NCBI RefSeq assembly: GCF_022808675.1
Contig: NZ_JAKZKV010000007.1
Location: 1 to 64,000, forward strand
Direction: 5' to 3'
Length of the DNA stretch: 64,000 nucleotides
Source: Parabacteroides sp. FAFU027
GTDB taxonomy: Bacteria; Bacteroidota; Bacteroidia; Bacteroidales; UBA7332
In this document: one piece after another, positions 45,186 to 54,055 of the stretch
Numbering within the stretch: the stretch's first letter is position 1
Layout of the letters: each line of letters opens with the position of its first letter
Position numbers and translations under genes: made by a program
Notes under the pieces: model-generated
Told to the model about the DNA's origin: nothing
What the model saw: only the letters and a program-made list of their open reading frames with translations
Database searches by the model: none

Positions 45186-46205
45186 ATGAAAAATGTCATT
45201 CTATCGTTAACCGTCGCATCCCTCCTTCTTTTCACCGGATGCGGAAACAAATCTGAATCTTCAGCTAAAGAAAATTCAACAAAGAAATCCTTGTCAAAAG
45301 AAGTTGCCAAAGAGACAACCAATTTGGACACAGTCGCATACAACAAAAAACTACAGGCACTGGTCAACGGTGACACGACCGGCAGATGGCCTGTGAAGCC
45401 TCAACCTTATCCGCAAAACGGAGCGATTCTACCCTTCCACCGTATCATTGCCTATTACGGGAATCTTTTCTCTAAGCGAATGGGGGTTTTGGGTGAATAT
45501 CCTCCGAAAGAGCTTTGGGTGAAGCTTCATGCCGAGATGAAAGCGTGGCAAAAGGCCGACCCGACGACACCGGTGATTCCGGCCATTCACTACATCGCGG
45601 TAGTGGCGCAGGGCAGTCCGGGCAAAGATGGAATGTACCGTTACCGGATGCCGGATAAGCAGATTGATTCGGCGCTGACCATTGCAAAAATGGGAAATGC
45701 CATCGTCTTCCTGGATGTACAGGTGGCACTGAGTAACCTGAAAGCAGAAGTGCCGTTACTTGAAAAATATCTGAAAATGCCAAATGTACATCTGGCCATC
45801 GACCCTGAATTTTCCATGAAGGAAGGACACCGCCCAGGTACGAAAATCGGTTGGTTTGATGCTGAGGATGTGAATTATTGCTCCAATTATCTGGCCAAAC
45901 TGGTCAAGGATAATCACCTGAGCACCAAAATCCTGATTGTACACCGTTTTACCCAGGGCATGGTGAAGAACTACAAGAACATCAAACTTCACCCCGAAGT
46001 ACAGATTGTGATGAACATGGACGGTTGGGGCGCTCCTTACCTGAAACACGACAGTTACGAGGCATACATCCACCACCAGCCGGTACAGTTTACAGGATTC
46101 AAACTGTTTTACAAAAACGACCTCAAGAATCCTCCTCACCACATGCTCACCCCCGAAGAGGTGTTGAAGGAAAAACCAAGACCCATTTACATTCAATATC
46201 AATAA
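45186..46205 (+). CDS. Hypothetical lipoprotein, 339 aa
   Basis: A lipoprotein signal with lipobox LFTGC (Cys19) is followed by a Ser/Lys-rich linker (about 22-45). The globular part has alternating strands and helices: AILPFHRIIAYYGN, VIPAIHYIAVVAQG, NAIVFLDVQVALS, PNVHLAIDPEFSM, TKILIVHRFTQGMV and VQIVMNMDGWGAP. This order resembles a TIM-barrel-like fold with acidic and His residues at strand ends, so an enzyme on a glycan is possible. I do not recognise a named family. Single gene; terminator follows. Confidence 0.75.
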   Translation: MKNVILSLTVASLLLFTGCGNKSESSAKENSTKKSLSKEVAKETTNLDTVAYNKKLQALVNGDTTGRWPVKPQPYPQNGAILPFHRIIAYYGNLFSKRMGVLGEYPPKELWVKLHAEMKAWQKADPTTPVIPAIHYIAVVAQGSPGKDGMYRYRMPDKQIDSALTIAKMGNAIVFLDVQVALSNLKAEVPLLEKYLKMPNVHLAIDPEFSMKEGHRPGTKIGWFDAEDVNYCSNYLAKLVKDNHLSTKILIVHRFTQGMVKNYKNIKLHPEVQIVMNMDGWGAPYLKHDSYEAYIHHQPVQFTGFKLFYKNDLKNPPHHMLTPEEVLKEKPRPIYIQYQ

Positions 46206-46211
46206 AACAAG

Positions 46212-46240
46212 GAAAGCCGGTTCATCGTGAGCCGGCTTTC
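46212..46240 (+). terminator. Terminator after the lipoprotein gene
   Basis: GAAAGCCGG / GCCGGCTTTC arms, then TTGTTTTAT. Confidence 0.8.
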
Positions 46241-46274
46241 TTGTTTTATATGGTAAAATATTTGCCTGAAAATC

Positions 46275-46545
46275 TTGCAGCGTCCGTTCCCACTCCGGGA
46301 AAACCTGCTCAATTTTGCAGCGCATCGTCCCGCTTCGGGAACATTCGCTGCAATTTTGCGACAGTCCGTCCCGCATCGGGAACATCTCCTGCAACTTTGC
46401 AGCGCCCGTTCCCATTCCGGGAAAGTTTGTTGCAATTTTGCAGCGGTCATTCTCGCATAGAAATTATCTCCTGCAGATTTGCAGCAACTGATTTCACAGT
46501 GAAATTATCTCTCCAAGTTTCGATTTCCGGCAAATTTGCATCGGG
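46275..46545. repeat. Tandem array, 41-bp period, about 6.5 copies, alternating dyads
   Basis: TTGCAG-type landmarks lie at 46275, 46315, 46356, 46397, 46438, 46479 and 46519 (spacing 40, 41, 41, 41, 41, 40). Within the first four to five units, TCCCG-CTT-CGGGA-type dyads (for example 46328-46340) alternate with CTGCAA-TT-TTGCAG-type dyads about 20.5 bp away; the last units decay. It lies between convergent genes (lipoprotein and hexosaminidase). Confidence 0.85.
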
Positions 46546-46556
46546 CAAAAACCCAC

Positions 46557-48185
46557 CTATTCCCCCTTCTGAAATGACCGGCTGTAACGCAATCCCATCG
46601 CATCGTAATGCGGTAAAAGGAGATTCAACCGATTCAGAAAAGCGTTGTAGTCTTTATTTACCTGAGAAGACCAGGCCGTTTCGGCAATAGCGGCAGCCCG
46701 GGGGAAAGCCATGTATTCGGCATAGGCCTCGGTAGCGATGTATTCCGTCCAGAGATTTCCCTGCACCCCGAGGATATGAGCCGCTTCATCGGGTTTGAGC
46801 GATGCGGGCGTGGGGTCGAAGTCATATGTCTTTGACAAAGGAGTGAAACCGCCGATAGCCAGCGGTTCGTCCGCCTGTTTTCCCTGATAATGGTCGAGGT
46901 AAACGCTTTGCAGCGGAGTCATAATCACATCGTGATGCTGGCGTGCAGCTGCGATACCGCCATCCGTTCCCCGCCACGACATCACGGTGGCATTCGGCGC
47001 CAGACCCCCTTCCAGTATCTCGTCCCAACCGATGATTCGTTTCCCTTTCGTTTGCAGGAAATCCTCCATGCGACGGATAAAGTAGCTTTGCAGTTCGTGC
47101 CCGTCCTTCAATCCCTCCTTTTTGATGCGTTCCTGACAGGCAAAGCAGCGCAACCAACGCAACTTGGGCGCCTCATCTCCCCCGATGTGGATATACGGAG
47201 CAGGGAACAAATCCGCCACTTCGCTCAATACATCTTGTAAAAACAGAAACGTCTCTTCACGCGAACAATAAATATCCTTCCGGATACCCCAATCGCCGAC
47301 CAATTCAAACGGGCCTCCGCTGCACGAAAGATTCGGGTAAGCCGCCAAAGCCGCCTCGGCGTGACCGGGCATCTCAATTTCAGGAATGATGGTCACGAAA
47401 CGCTTTTGCGCATACGCGATGACATCGCGTATCTCCTCCTGCGTGTAATAGCCGCCGTAGTGCGTCATGTCCCAGCGGCGCGGTTTGTCGCTGTAGTGGC
47501 CAATCAGGGTGCGGTCACGAAAGGCGCTCACCGCCGTCAGTTTCGGGTATTTCTTTATCTCGATGCGCCATCCCTGGTCATCGGTCAGGTGCCAGTGGAA
47601 ACGGTTCATCTTGTGGTAAGCCAGGTAGTCGATGTATTTTTTGACAAATGAAACGGGGAAAAAGTGGCGGCAGACATCCAGCATCAGTCCGCGGTAAGGG
47701 TAGCGCGGGTAATCCTCAATCTCCATGCAAGGCACTGACCACTTGACACCGGAAGATAACGAATCTTTGTCAATAGCTGCCGGAAGCAGTTGGCGAAGGC
47801 TCTGCATCGCGTAGAAAATCCCCGCCGGAGTGGCTGCCGCAACTTCGATACGGTGTGGAGTAACATTCAGTTTATAGCCCTCTTTATGCGTAATGGCCGG
47901 ACTCAGCGAGCAGACGATTACCTGTGCGCCTTTCGCATTTGAAGTTACGTTAAGTTGAATTCCGGCACTGCGCTCGAAACGTTCGGAGAGAATGGCGATT
48001 GCATTTCGCATCTCCGGATTGTCGGTGGTGAGGCAGATTTCTGTTTTGGGTGAAAAGGTAAATGTCCCTTTTTCCACTTTGCAATGCACGGGGACAGGAA
48101 TCAGGTCCACCCTAGCTTTCTTTTCCGATGCCATCATATTCAGGGTAAATAAGAGTGCGGCCAGGATTGCGGTTATTTTTTTCAT
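46557..48185 (-). CDS. GH20 beta-N-acetylhexosaminidase
   Basis: 542 residues from the ATG at 48185, which begins a signal peptide (ends NMMAS); a TTG eight codons upstream is rejected. An N-terminal GH20b domain precedes the catalytic barrel, with YPYRGLMLDVCRHFF, FHWHLTDDQGWRIEIKKYP, PEIEMPGHAEAA and the catalytic pair in HIGGDEAPK near residue 332. It cleaves terminal GlcNAc or GalNAc from glycans in the periplasm or outside. Single gene. It faces the 41-bp array at its 3' end. Confidence 0.95.
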   Translation of the reverse strand: MKKITAILAALLFTLNMMASEKKARVDLIPVPVHCKVEKGTFTFSPKTEICLTTDNPEMRNAIAILSERFERSAGIQLNVTSNAKGAQVIVCSLSPAITHKEGYKLNVTPHRIEVAAATPAGIFYAMQSLRQLLPAAIDKDSLSSGVKWSVPCMEIEDYPRYPYRGLMLDVCRHFFPVSFVKKYIDYLAYHKMNRFHWHLTDDQGWRIEIKKYPKLTAVSAFRDRTLIGHYSDKPRRWDMTHYGGYYTQEEIRDVIAYAQKRFVTIIPEIEMPGHAEAALAAYPNLSCSGGPFELVGDWGIRKDIYCSREETFLFLQDVLSEVADLFPAPYIHIGGDEAPKLRWLRCFACQERIKKEGLKDGHELQSYFIRRMEDFLQTKGKRIIGWDEILEGGLAPNATVMSWRGTDGGIAAARQHHDVIMTPLQSVYLDHYQGKQADEPLAIGGFTPLSKTYDFDPTPASLKPDEAAHILGVQGNLWTEYIATEAYAEYMAFPRAAAIAETAWSSQVNKDYNAFLNRLNLLLPHYDAMGLRYSRSFQKGE

Positions 48186-48254
48186 TGGATATAAATATGA
48201 ATTGAACAAGATATGGTCAAAAAAAAAATTGGTAATGGGTGAAGTTTTACTATC

Positions 48255-48286
48255 GAACTTTTCTAAAGCTTGAACCTTTGGAAAAG
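48255..48286. repeat. Degenerate AACTTTTC-family palindrome with TTG loop
   Basis: CTTTTCTAAAG and CTTTGGAAAAG arms, one mismatch, around a short loop containing TTG. It lies between the hexosaminidase start and the small lipoprotein stop. Confidence 0.5.
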
Positions 48287-48299
48287 ATAATTCATTGAA

Positions 48300-48809
48300 T
48301 TATTCTCCCCATAAATGATAAATTGTCATTTCTTGTCTGCTTTTACTGAATAGTATAAATCCTGTTTTTTCAATCGACTCATCTGTTCCCGGCTCAACTA
48401 GAAGCCACCCAGTTCGAAAGCTATATAAGTCAAAATCAGAATAAATATATCGAGGTAGTTTGTCATTTATTTGATTATCAGCATTGTTTGATTTATTGTA
48501 ATTAAATGGGAAAATAGCTTTTCCTAAGAAACTCCAGCTATTAGGCAGTTTAGTATTATAACTACAACTATCAATCAATATCCACCCATTATCTTTAGCA
48601 TAATTAAAAATATCACTTTTTTCAAATGCTTCGTTACCCTTTATTTTCCAATGAATTATCCTATATCCACCCCAAGGACCTTGATTATTAAGTTCCTTAA
48701 CTATAAAATCTTTTTTATAGTTCAACCAAAAAGCAGCAGGAGATATTTTAGTGCATGAAATAATTCCAATTGAGATAATTATTAGCAATATTACTTCTTT
48801 TATCCGCAT
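48300..48809 (-). CDS. Small hypothetical lipoprotein, 169 aa
   Basis: A lipoprotein signal with GIISC (Cys19) is followed by WKIKGNEAFEKSDIFNYAKDNGW and SWSFLGKAIFPFNYNK. No family recognised. Base composition is clearly more AT-rich than the neighbours on both sides, so it may be a recent arrival. It lies 27 nt downstream of the AraC gene in the same direction. Confidence 0.65.
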   Translation of the reverse strand: MRIKEVILLIIISIGIISCTKISPAAFWLNYKKDFIVKELNNQGPWGGYRIIHWKIKGNEAFEKSDIFNYAKDNGWILIDSCSYNTKLPNSWSFLGKAIFPFNYNKSNNADNQINDKLPRYIYSDFDLYSFRTGWLLVEPGTDESIEKTGFILFSKSRQEMTIYHLWGE

Positions 48810-48836
48810 AAATAATTTGAATTAGAATATTATTAC

Positions 48837-49841
48837 TCACTCTCCCATCAGCTCCTTTCGGAACTCCTTCGGCGTTTTCCCGATACGCTTTTGCAGAAAA
48901 CGGGTAAAGGAGCTTTGCACTTCGAAGCCGAGACGGTCGGCAACTTCAACAATAGGAATTTGCGGCTGTTTCAGCAATAACTTGGCCGACTCGAAACGTA
49001 TCAGGTCGAGCTGCTCCTGAAACGAAGTCTCCTCTTTTTTCAGATAAAACTGCAATGTGCGCGGGGAGAGATTCATCAGCGACGCTATCAGGTTGAGTGA
49101 CGGAGCCGTACTCTTCATTTGCTCAAAGATATGTTGCTTGGTATGCTCGGTCCAGACGTTACGCCGGTTTTTTATGCGCTGGATGTAGCTTTCGTACATC
49201 TGCAAGGCATCGGGATTGGCCGTCGGAATTTTCCATTCGAGCATTTCCAGTGGCAAAACAATACAAAGATACTCTGCCCCGAATATAATCGGACAGTCGA
49301 AATACTCCTCCAGCAAGTCGCGCTCGCCCTCTTTGGGATAGGGAGTATATATCTTCACCGGCTTCACGATGCGCCCCAGAAATTCACGACGGTTCCGTAT
49401 GTTAAACCCGATGTTGTGCTCCGTCATTTGCCGGGCCGCCATCGGATAATTCTCCAACCAATCTTCATGAATGCAGGTAATGTGGTAGATACCGTCCTCT
49501 TTTATCTGAAAATCATAATAGTTGAGCGTATCAATCAGGTCGATGTGCTTTTTCATGTTTTCCAACGCTTCGGCGTAGGTGTTACAGCTTTGGTAAATCT
49601 GCCCCAGTACGCCCAACGTGGAAAAAGGCGATTCGAACCCAATCTTTAGTCCGATGCGATGGTCGTTTAGCTTTGCGACCGTTTTCTCCAGGAATTCACC
49701 CAATTGCACAGGCGAAACCACCACATCGGTCTTATAGAGGTCATCCGGAGTAAGATTGACCTCCGTGAGCAGGTCATCAAAGTCAACGCCCCGGGATTCG
49801 AGGCTGAAAAGTATATTGCGAAGGGCTATTCCGTGAATCAT
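48837..49841 (-). CDS. AraC-family transcriptional regulator with N-terminal ligand-binding domain
   Basis: 334 residues. Residues about 18-205 match the Arabinose_bd/DUF-type N-terminal domain of OruR/VirF-like regulators (FSTLGVLGQIYQSCNTYAEAL). The C-terminal ~100 residues are the double helix-turn-helix (NLIASLMNLSPRTLQFYLKKEE ... VADRLGFEVQSSFTRFLQKRIGKTPKEFR). It is divergent from the TolC/HlyD/permease operon and is the natural candidate for its regulator; signal unknown. Confidence 0.9.
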   Translation of the reverse strand: MIHGIALRNILFSLESRGVDFDDLLTEVNLTPDDLYKTDVVVSPVQLGEFLEKTVAKLNDHRIGLKIGFESPFSTLGVLGQIYQSCNTYAEALENMKKHIDLIDTLNYYDFQIKEDGIYHITCIHEDWLENYPMAARQMTEHNIGFNIRNRREFLGRIVKPVKIYTPYPKEGERDLLEEYFDCPIIFGAEYLCIVLPLEMLEWKIPTANPDALQMYESYIQRIKNRRNVWTEHTKQHIFEQMKSTAPSLNLIASLMNLSPRTLQFYLKKEETSFQEQLDLIRFESAKLLLKQPQIPIVEVADRLGFEVQSSFTRFLQKRIGKTPKEFRKELMGE

Positions 49842-50050
49842 ATTTGTAATTGTTGTGACCAGGCTACGAATGGACGAATGAGATGTTTCTTCCCTTTTTT
49901 CAGTCTTGAAAAAAGATTCGGGAGTATTCGCTTGAAATATCAGAGTTTAACTCCGGTTTTTATTCGTGAATTCGTGGCTAAAATAAAAAGGCTTGCGCGA
50001 TTGGATAAAAGTAATTCATTTTGGGGAAAATGCAAACCTTAAAGTGAGAG

Positions 50051-50058
50051 TAATTTTG
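50051..50058 (+). promoter_or_regulatory. -7 box of the efflux operon
   Basis: TAATTTTG on the + strand, with no clear -33 element, as might be expected for an activator-dependent promoter. Confidence 0.5.
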
Positions 50059-50095
50059 CCCCCGAATTCATATAAATAAGATATCAGTGAATAAG

Positions 50096-50134
50096 CACGC
50101 ATTGACTCCACTCGGGAGAGCCTGTCAATGCGTG
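50096..50134 (+). promoter_or_regulatory. Leader inverted repeat of the efflux operon
   Basis: CACGCATTGAC (50096-50106) and GTCAATGCGTG (50124-50134): 11-base perfect arms with a 17-nt loop, about 40 bases downstream of the -7 box. It could be a regulator-binding site or an RNA hairpin in the leader. No T run follows, so it is not a simple terminator. Confidence 0.55.
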
Positions 50135-50174
50135 TAAGTTCCATCGAATTTTGAAATTAAAATATTATCTGAAA

Positions 50175-51695
50175 ATGAAAATAGGCGTATTCGGAATCGT
50201 TGTTGTATGCAGTGTGGTAACTGCACAGGCACAGCAAAAATTCACCCTCGAAGATTGCCGCCGCATGGCCATCGACAACAACAAGGAACTCAAAATCTCT
50301 CAGGAGAAAATCACCGAAGAGCATAGCAAAAAGAAAGCGGCATTTACCAAATACCTGCCCGATGTCTCCTTTACCGGAACTTACCTGCGCAACAGCAAAA
50401 ACATCTCCCTGCTGAGTGAAGATGCTTACCTGCCGGTGGGAACGGTGATGTCTGACGGTTCATTCGGCTTTCGGGCGGACCAGGTCAACAATTCCTGGAC
50501 AATGGTAAACGGAAGTGCTGTTCCTCTGGACAAAAACGGCAATCCATTCAATCCCAAGACCAATCCCGAAAAAATCCTCTGGAAAGATTACGCCATCATC
50601 CCCAAAGAGGCTTTCGAGATGGACATGAAGAATGTCTTCGCCGGTATCCTGACCGTGACGCAGCCTATCTATATGGGCGGTAAAATCAAGGCTTACAACG
50701 AAATCACCAAATTTGCAGAGGAGCTGGCCAAAACCAAACACAACACCAACCGGCAGGACATCATCCTGAAAACGGACGAAAACTACTGGCAGGTGGTTTC
50801 ATTGGCCAACAAGAAAAAACTGGCGGAAGGTTATGTGAAACTCCTTCAGAAACTGGATGCCGATGTGCAGACCTCTATCGCTACCGGCGTAGCTACCAAG
50901 GCGGACGGACTGACCGTGAAGGTGAAACTGAATGAAGCGGAAACCGTTTTATCCAAAGTCGAAAACGGGTTGAGCCTGAGCCGGATGTCCTTGTGCCAAT
51001 TGTGTGGAATTTCCCTTCAATCCGAATTTATCCTGAATGATGAAAATACCCCTACTGAACCGGAAATGGTTATCGCTTCGGGTGATGCAAACCGGGCATT
51101 TACCAATCGACCGGAACTTAAATCACTGGATTTAGCCACCAAAATATACAAGAAAAAAGAGTCACTGGTAATTGCCGACCTGTTGCCGCAAGTTGCAATG
51201 ACCGGAAGCTATATCTTGTCGAATCCCAACAGCTACAACGGTTACGAAACCAAATTCGGTGGAATGTGGAATGTGGGCGTGGCAGTGCATGTCCCGATAT
51301 TCCACTGGGGCGAAAACTTTCACAACCTGAAAGCCGCCAAAAGCGAAACCCGTGTAGCCCAACTCCAGTTGGATGAGGTAAAGGAGAAAATCGAATTGCA
51401 GGTCAATCAGGCGGTGTACAAATCCAACGAAGCCTCTAAGCGCCTCATCGCTGCGAAAAAGAATATGGAGAAAGCGGAAGAGAATCTGCGTTATGCAACA
51501 TTAGGATTCAACGAAGGAGTAATCCCCGCTTCCAATGTACTCGAAGCTCAGACTGCCTGGCTTTCGGCAAACTCCGAAAAGATAGATGCGGAGATTGACG
51601 TAAGGCTTTGCAAGGTGTATCTGGCAAAAGCGTTAGGGGAAAACTTAGACCTCCCCAACCCCTCCAAAGGAGGGGCTTCTGGTTCCGGCAAATAA
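50175..51695 (+). CDS. TolC-family outer-membrane efflux protein
   Basis: 506 residues from the ATG at 50175 (a TTG eight codons earlier is rejected); signal peptide ends TAQAQ. FTLEDCRRMAIDNNKELKIS, then the two long coiled-coil halves of the OEP fold (about 20-260 and 275-490), including NLRYATLGFNEGVIPASNVLEAQ near 450. It is the trimeric exit duct for the operon's pump. The last ~16 residues (LPNPSKGGASGSGK) are encoded by a CCCCTCC-AAA-GGAGGGG hairpin repeat that appears to have extended the reading frame. Confidence 0.92.
   Translation: MKIGVFGIVVVCSVVTAQAQQKFTLEDCRRMAIDNNKELKISQEKITEEHSKKKAAFTKYLPDVSFTGTYLRNSKNISLLSEDAYLPVGTVMSDGSFGFRADQVNNSWTMVNGSAVPLDKNGNPFNPKTNPEKILWKDYAIIPKEAFEMDMKNVFAGILTVTQPIYMGGKIKAYNEITKFAEELAKTKHNTNRQDIILKTDENYWQVVSLANKKKLAEGYVKLLQKLDADVQTSIATGVATKADGLTVKVKLNEAETVLSKVENGLSLSRMSLCQLCGISLQSEFILNDENTPTEPEMVIASGDANRAFTNRPELKSLDLATKIYKKKESLVIADLLPQVAMTGSYILSNPNSYNGYETKFGGMWNVGVAVHVPIFHWGENFHNLKAAKSETRVAQLQLDEVKEKIELQVNQAVYKSNEASKRLIAAKKNMEKAEENLRYATLGFNEGVIPASNVLEAQTAWLSANSEKIDAEIDVRLCKVYLAKALGENLDLPNPSKGGASGSGK
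51659..51675 (+). repeat. CCCCTCC/GGAGGGG hairpin inside the TolC 3' end
   Basis: Seven-base perfect arms and an AAA loop. A related CCCCCTTCGGGGG palindrome follows at 51732-51744, outside the gene. Confidence 0.7.
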
Positions 51696-51731
51696 ATGAT
51701 AACTCAATAAATTATTAATCGGCCATCAAGT

Positions 51732-51744
51732 CCCCCTTCGGGGG
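51732..51744 (+). repeat. CCCCCTTCGGGGG palindrome
   Basis: A short perfect hairpin in the 74-nt gap between the TolC and HlyD genes, followed by ATTTAGGGGG. It belongs to the same repeat type as the element ending the TolC gene. Confidence 0.65.
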
Positions 51745-51769
51745 ATTTAGGGGGTCTATCACTACAAAC

Positions 51770-52750
51770 ATGAAAAAGAACAGACTTTTCTGGGTATTTC
51801 TGATTCTGCTGGCTGGAATCATAGCCGCAATCGTTATCGGATTTTTATGCCTGAAACCTCAACAGGAGGTGATTCAGGGACAGGTAGAAGCAACCGAAGT
51901 ACGCATTTCGGGTAAAGTGCCCGGACGCATTCAGGCTTTTCGCTTTGCCGAAGGAGAAAAAGTATCCAAGGGAGATACGCTGGTTATCCTTGATTCTCCC
52001 GAAGTACTGGCCAAACTGACTCAGGCAGAGGCGGCTGAAAATGCGGCACAAGCGCAAAATATGAAGGCCATCAAAGGTGCCCGTCAGGAACAGATTACCG
52101 GTGCTTATGAACTGTGGCAAAAAGCCATTGCAGGCCGTGAGATTGCCCATAAATCGTTTGACCGCGTGCAAACCTTGTTTGACAAAGGCGTGGTAGCGGC
52201 ACAGAAACGCGATGAAGCCGAGGCTAATTACAAAGCCTCCGTCGCCACCGAAAAAGCCGCTAAATCTCAATACGACATGGCCAGAAACGGAGCGGAACGT
52301 GAAGATAAGCTGGCTGCCGCAGCACTGGTTGACCGTGCGAAAGGTGCAGTGCAGGAAGTCCGGTCTTACCTGAAAGAAACGGCCCTTACCTCTCCGGTTG
52401 ATGCTGAAGTTTCGGAGCTTTACCCGAAAGTGGGAGAACTGGTCGGTACCGGAGCACCCATCATGAACCTGGTGGACCTAAACGATAGCTGGGTGGTATT
52501 CAACGTGCGCGAAGACCAGTTGAAAGAGCTGAAGATGGGTGCAACCTTCAAGGCTAAAGTTCCGGCATTGGACAATAAAGAGATTACGCTGAAAGTAACT
52601 TTCCTCAAGGATATGGGTAGCTACGCGGCCTGGAAATCAACCAAAGTAACCGGACAGTTTGATGCGAAAACCTTCGAGGTGCGTGCCCGTCCGGTGGAGA
52701 AAGTGGCTGATTTACGTCCTGGAATGTCGGTGCTGCTGGTTAGGGATTGA
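51770..52750 (+). CDS. HlyD-family membrane-fusion (periplasmic adaptor) protein
   Basis: 326 residues: one N-terminal membrane anchor (about 7-28), a biotinyl-lipoyl-like half (VEATEVRISGKVPGRIQAF), an alpha-helical hairpin (about 75-190, KRDEAEANYKASVATEKAAKSQ), the second lipoyl half (LTSPVDAEVSELYPKVGELV) and a beta barrel (MNLVDLNDSWVVFNVREDQL). It links the inner-membrane permeases to the TolC protein, next to which it is encoded. Confidence 0.93.
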   Translation: MKKNRLFWVFLILLAGIIAAIVIGFLCLKPQQEVIQGQVEATEVRISGKVPGRIQAFRFAEGEKVSKGDTLVILDSPEVLAKLTQAEAAENAAQAQNMKAIKGARQEQITGAYELWQKAIAGREIAHKSFDRVQTLFDKGVVAAQKRDEAEANYKASVATEKAAKSQYDMARNGAEREDKLAAAALVDRAKGAVQEVRSYLKETALTSPVDAEVSELYPKVGELVGTGAPIMNLVDLNDSWVVFNVREDQLKELKMGATFKAKVPALDNKEITLKVTFLKDMGSYAAWKSTKVTGQFDAKTFEVRARPVEKVADLRPGMSVLLVRD

Positions 52751-52849
52751 GGGAATGAAGGAATGAGGGAGTGATAATTAGCAAATTGGGAAATTAGTAA
52801 ATGAGCTAATTGTTTCTGCATATTTCAATGGTAAATTGTAAATGATTAA

Positions 52850-54019
52850 ATGGTAAATAATATAGGTCTTCTCCCCGTTATCCGTCGGGAAATACGGCGA
52901 CTCGTATCGCATCCGATTTACGTCTTTACGATGGTGATTGCGCCGTTGTTTTGCTACTTCCTGTTTACTTCGCTCATGAAGAACGGATTGCCGACCAATC
53001 TGCCCGTGGCGGTGGTTGATTTGGACGGGACATCAACATCGAGGAACGTCATTCGCCAGCTGGATGTTTTTTCCCAAAGTCAGGTGGTGATGGAATTGGC
53101 TCAGTTTACAGAAGCCCGTTCGGCCATGCAGGAGGGAAAGGTCTATGCCGTGTTTGTCATTCCGCGCCATTTCACCCGCGATTTGGTGAATGGAGAGCAA
53201 CCGAAGATTTCATTTTACACCAATAATACCTTTTTCATTGCTTCGTCTTTGGTTTTCAAAGATATGAAGACCGTATCGGTATTGGTGTCGGGAGCAGCAA
53301 ATCGCAAAACGCGTCTGGCCAAAGGTCAGGAGATGCGGCAGATTATGGCGCAGCTGCAACCCATTGTGGTGGATTCGCATCCGTTGAGTAATCCGTGGAT
53401 GAACTATTCCATTTACCTCAATAATATCTTATTGCCTGGAGTGTTACAATTGCTGGTTTTGTTGCTGACCGTTTATTCAATAGGGATAGAAATCAAGCAA
53501 AAAACGACGCTGCACTGGCTGCATACCGGCGGGGATTCGATGACGGTTTCCATTATCGGTAAACTGTTGCCACATACGGTCATCTTTACGTTGGTGGGTG
53601 TATTCTTTCAGGTGTTGCTTTACAAATACCTGCATTTCCCATTGATGAGCGGTGTCTGGCCAATGGTGCTGGCGCTCTTGTTACTTGTCATGGCATCGCA
53701 GGCACTGGGAGTATTCTTTATCTCGCTGCTGCCGGTGTTGCGGTTGGGATTGAGTGCGGCGAGTCTGATTGGGGTGATTTCCGTTTCGATGTCGGGATTT
53801 TCCTTCCCCGTTTTTGCCATGGCCAAACCGTTACAGGTACTCAGTCATATTTTCCCGTTGCGCCACTACTTCCTCATCTATGTGGACCAGGCGCTGAACG
53901 GCATTAGTATGTACTACTCACGGGTAGATTATCTGGTATTGGTCGGATTCATGTTGTTGCCGTTGCCTTTTTTACCCAAACTCAAACATGCTTTGAAATA
54001 TAAGGAGTATAAAATGTAG
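52850..54019 (+). CDS. ABC-2-type permease, first of two
   Basis: 389 residues with an N-terminal membrane segment (about 22-42), a long external domain with LPVAVVDLDGTSTSRNVIRQLD and KVYAVFVIPRHFTRDL, and five C-terminal segments (about 190-380). This is the YhhJ/YbhR type of ABC2 permease that pairs with a HlyD protein. No ATPase gene is in the operon. The gene ends 39 nt before the 21-bp array that separates it from the second permease. Confidence 0.9.
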   Translation: MVNNIGLLPVIRREIRRLVSHPIYVFTMVIAPLFCYFLFTSLMKNGLPTNLPVAVVDLDGTSTSRNVIRQLDVFSQSQVVMELAQFTEARSAMQEGKVYAVFVIPRHFTRDLVNGEQPKISFYTNNTFFIASSLVFKDMKTVSVLVSGAANRKTRLAKGQEMRQIMAQLQPIVVDSHPLSNPWMNYSIYLNNILLPGVLQLLVLLLTVYSIGIEIKQKTTLHWLHTGGDSMTVSIIGKLLPHTVIFTLVGVFFQVLLYKYLHFPLMSGVWPMVLALLLLVMASQALGVFFISLLPVLRLGLSAASLIGVISVSMSGFSFPVFAMAKPLQVLSHIFPLRHYFLIYVDQALNGISMYYSRVDYLVLVGFMLLPLPFLPKLKHALKYKEYKM

Positions 54020-54055
54020 TATTCCCAGACATAAGAAATCAGACAAGTGATAAAA

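Larger units (their letters stand above)
49842..50174. other. Divergent control region between the AraC gene and the efflux operon
   Basis: Contains a TAATTTTG box and a long-arm hairpin, both listed separately, and otherwise no gene. The efflux leader is about 110 nt. Confidence 0.5.

Noticed and set aside
46025-46690. Long open frame running out of the lipoprotein gene through the 46-kb array
   Set aside because: It shadows the 45186-46205 and 46557-48185 genes and the array; codon use is not that of a gene.
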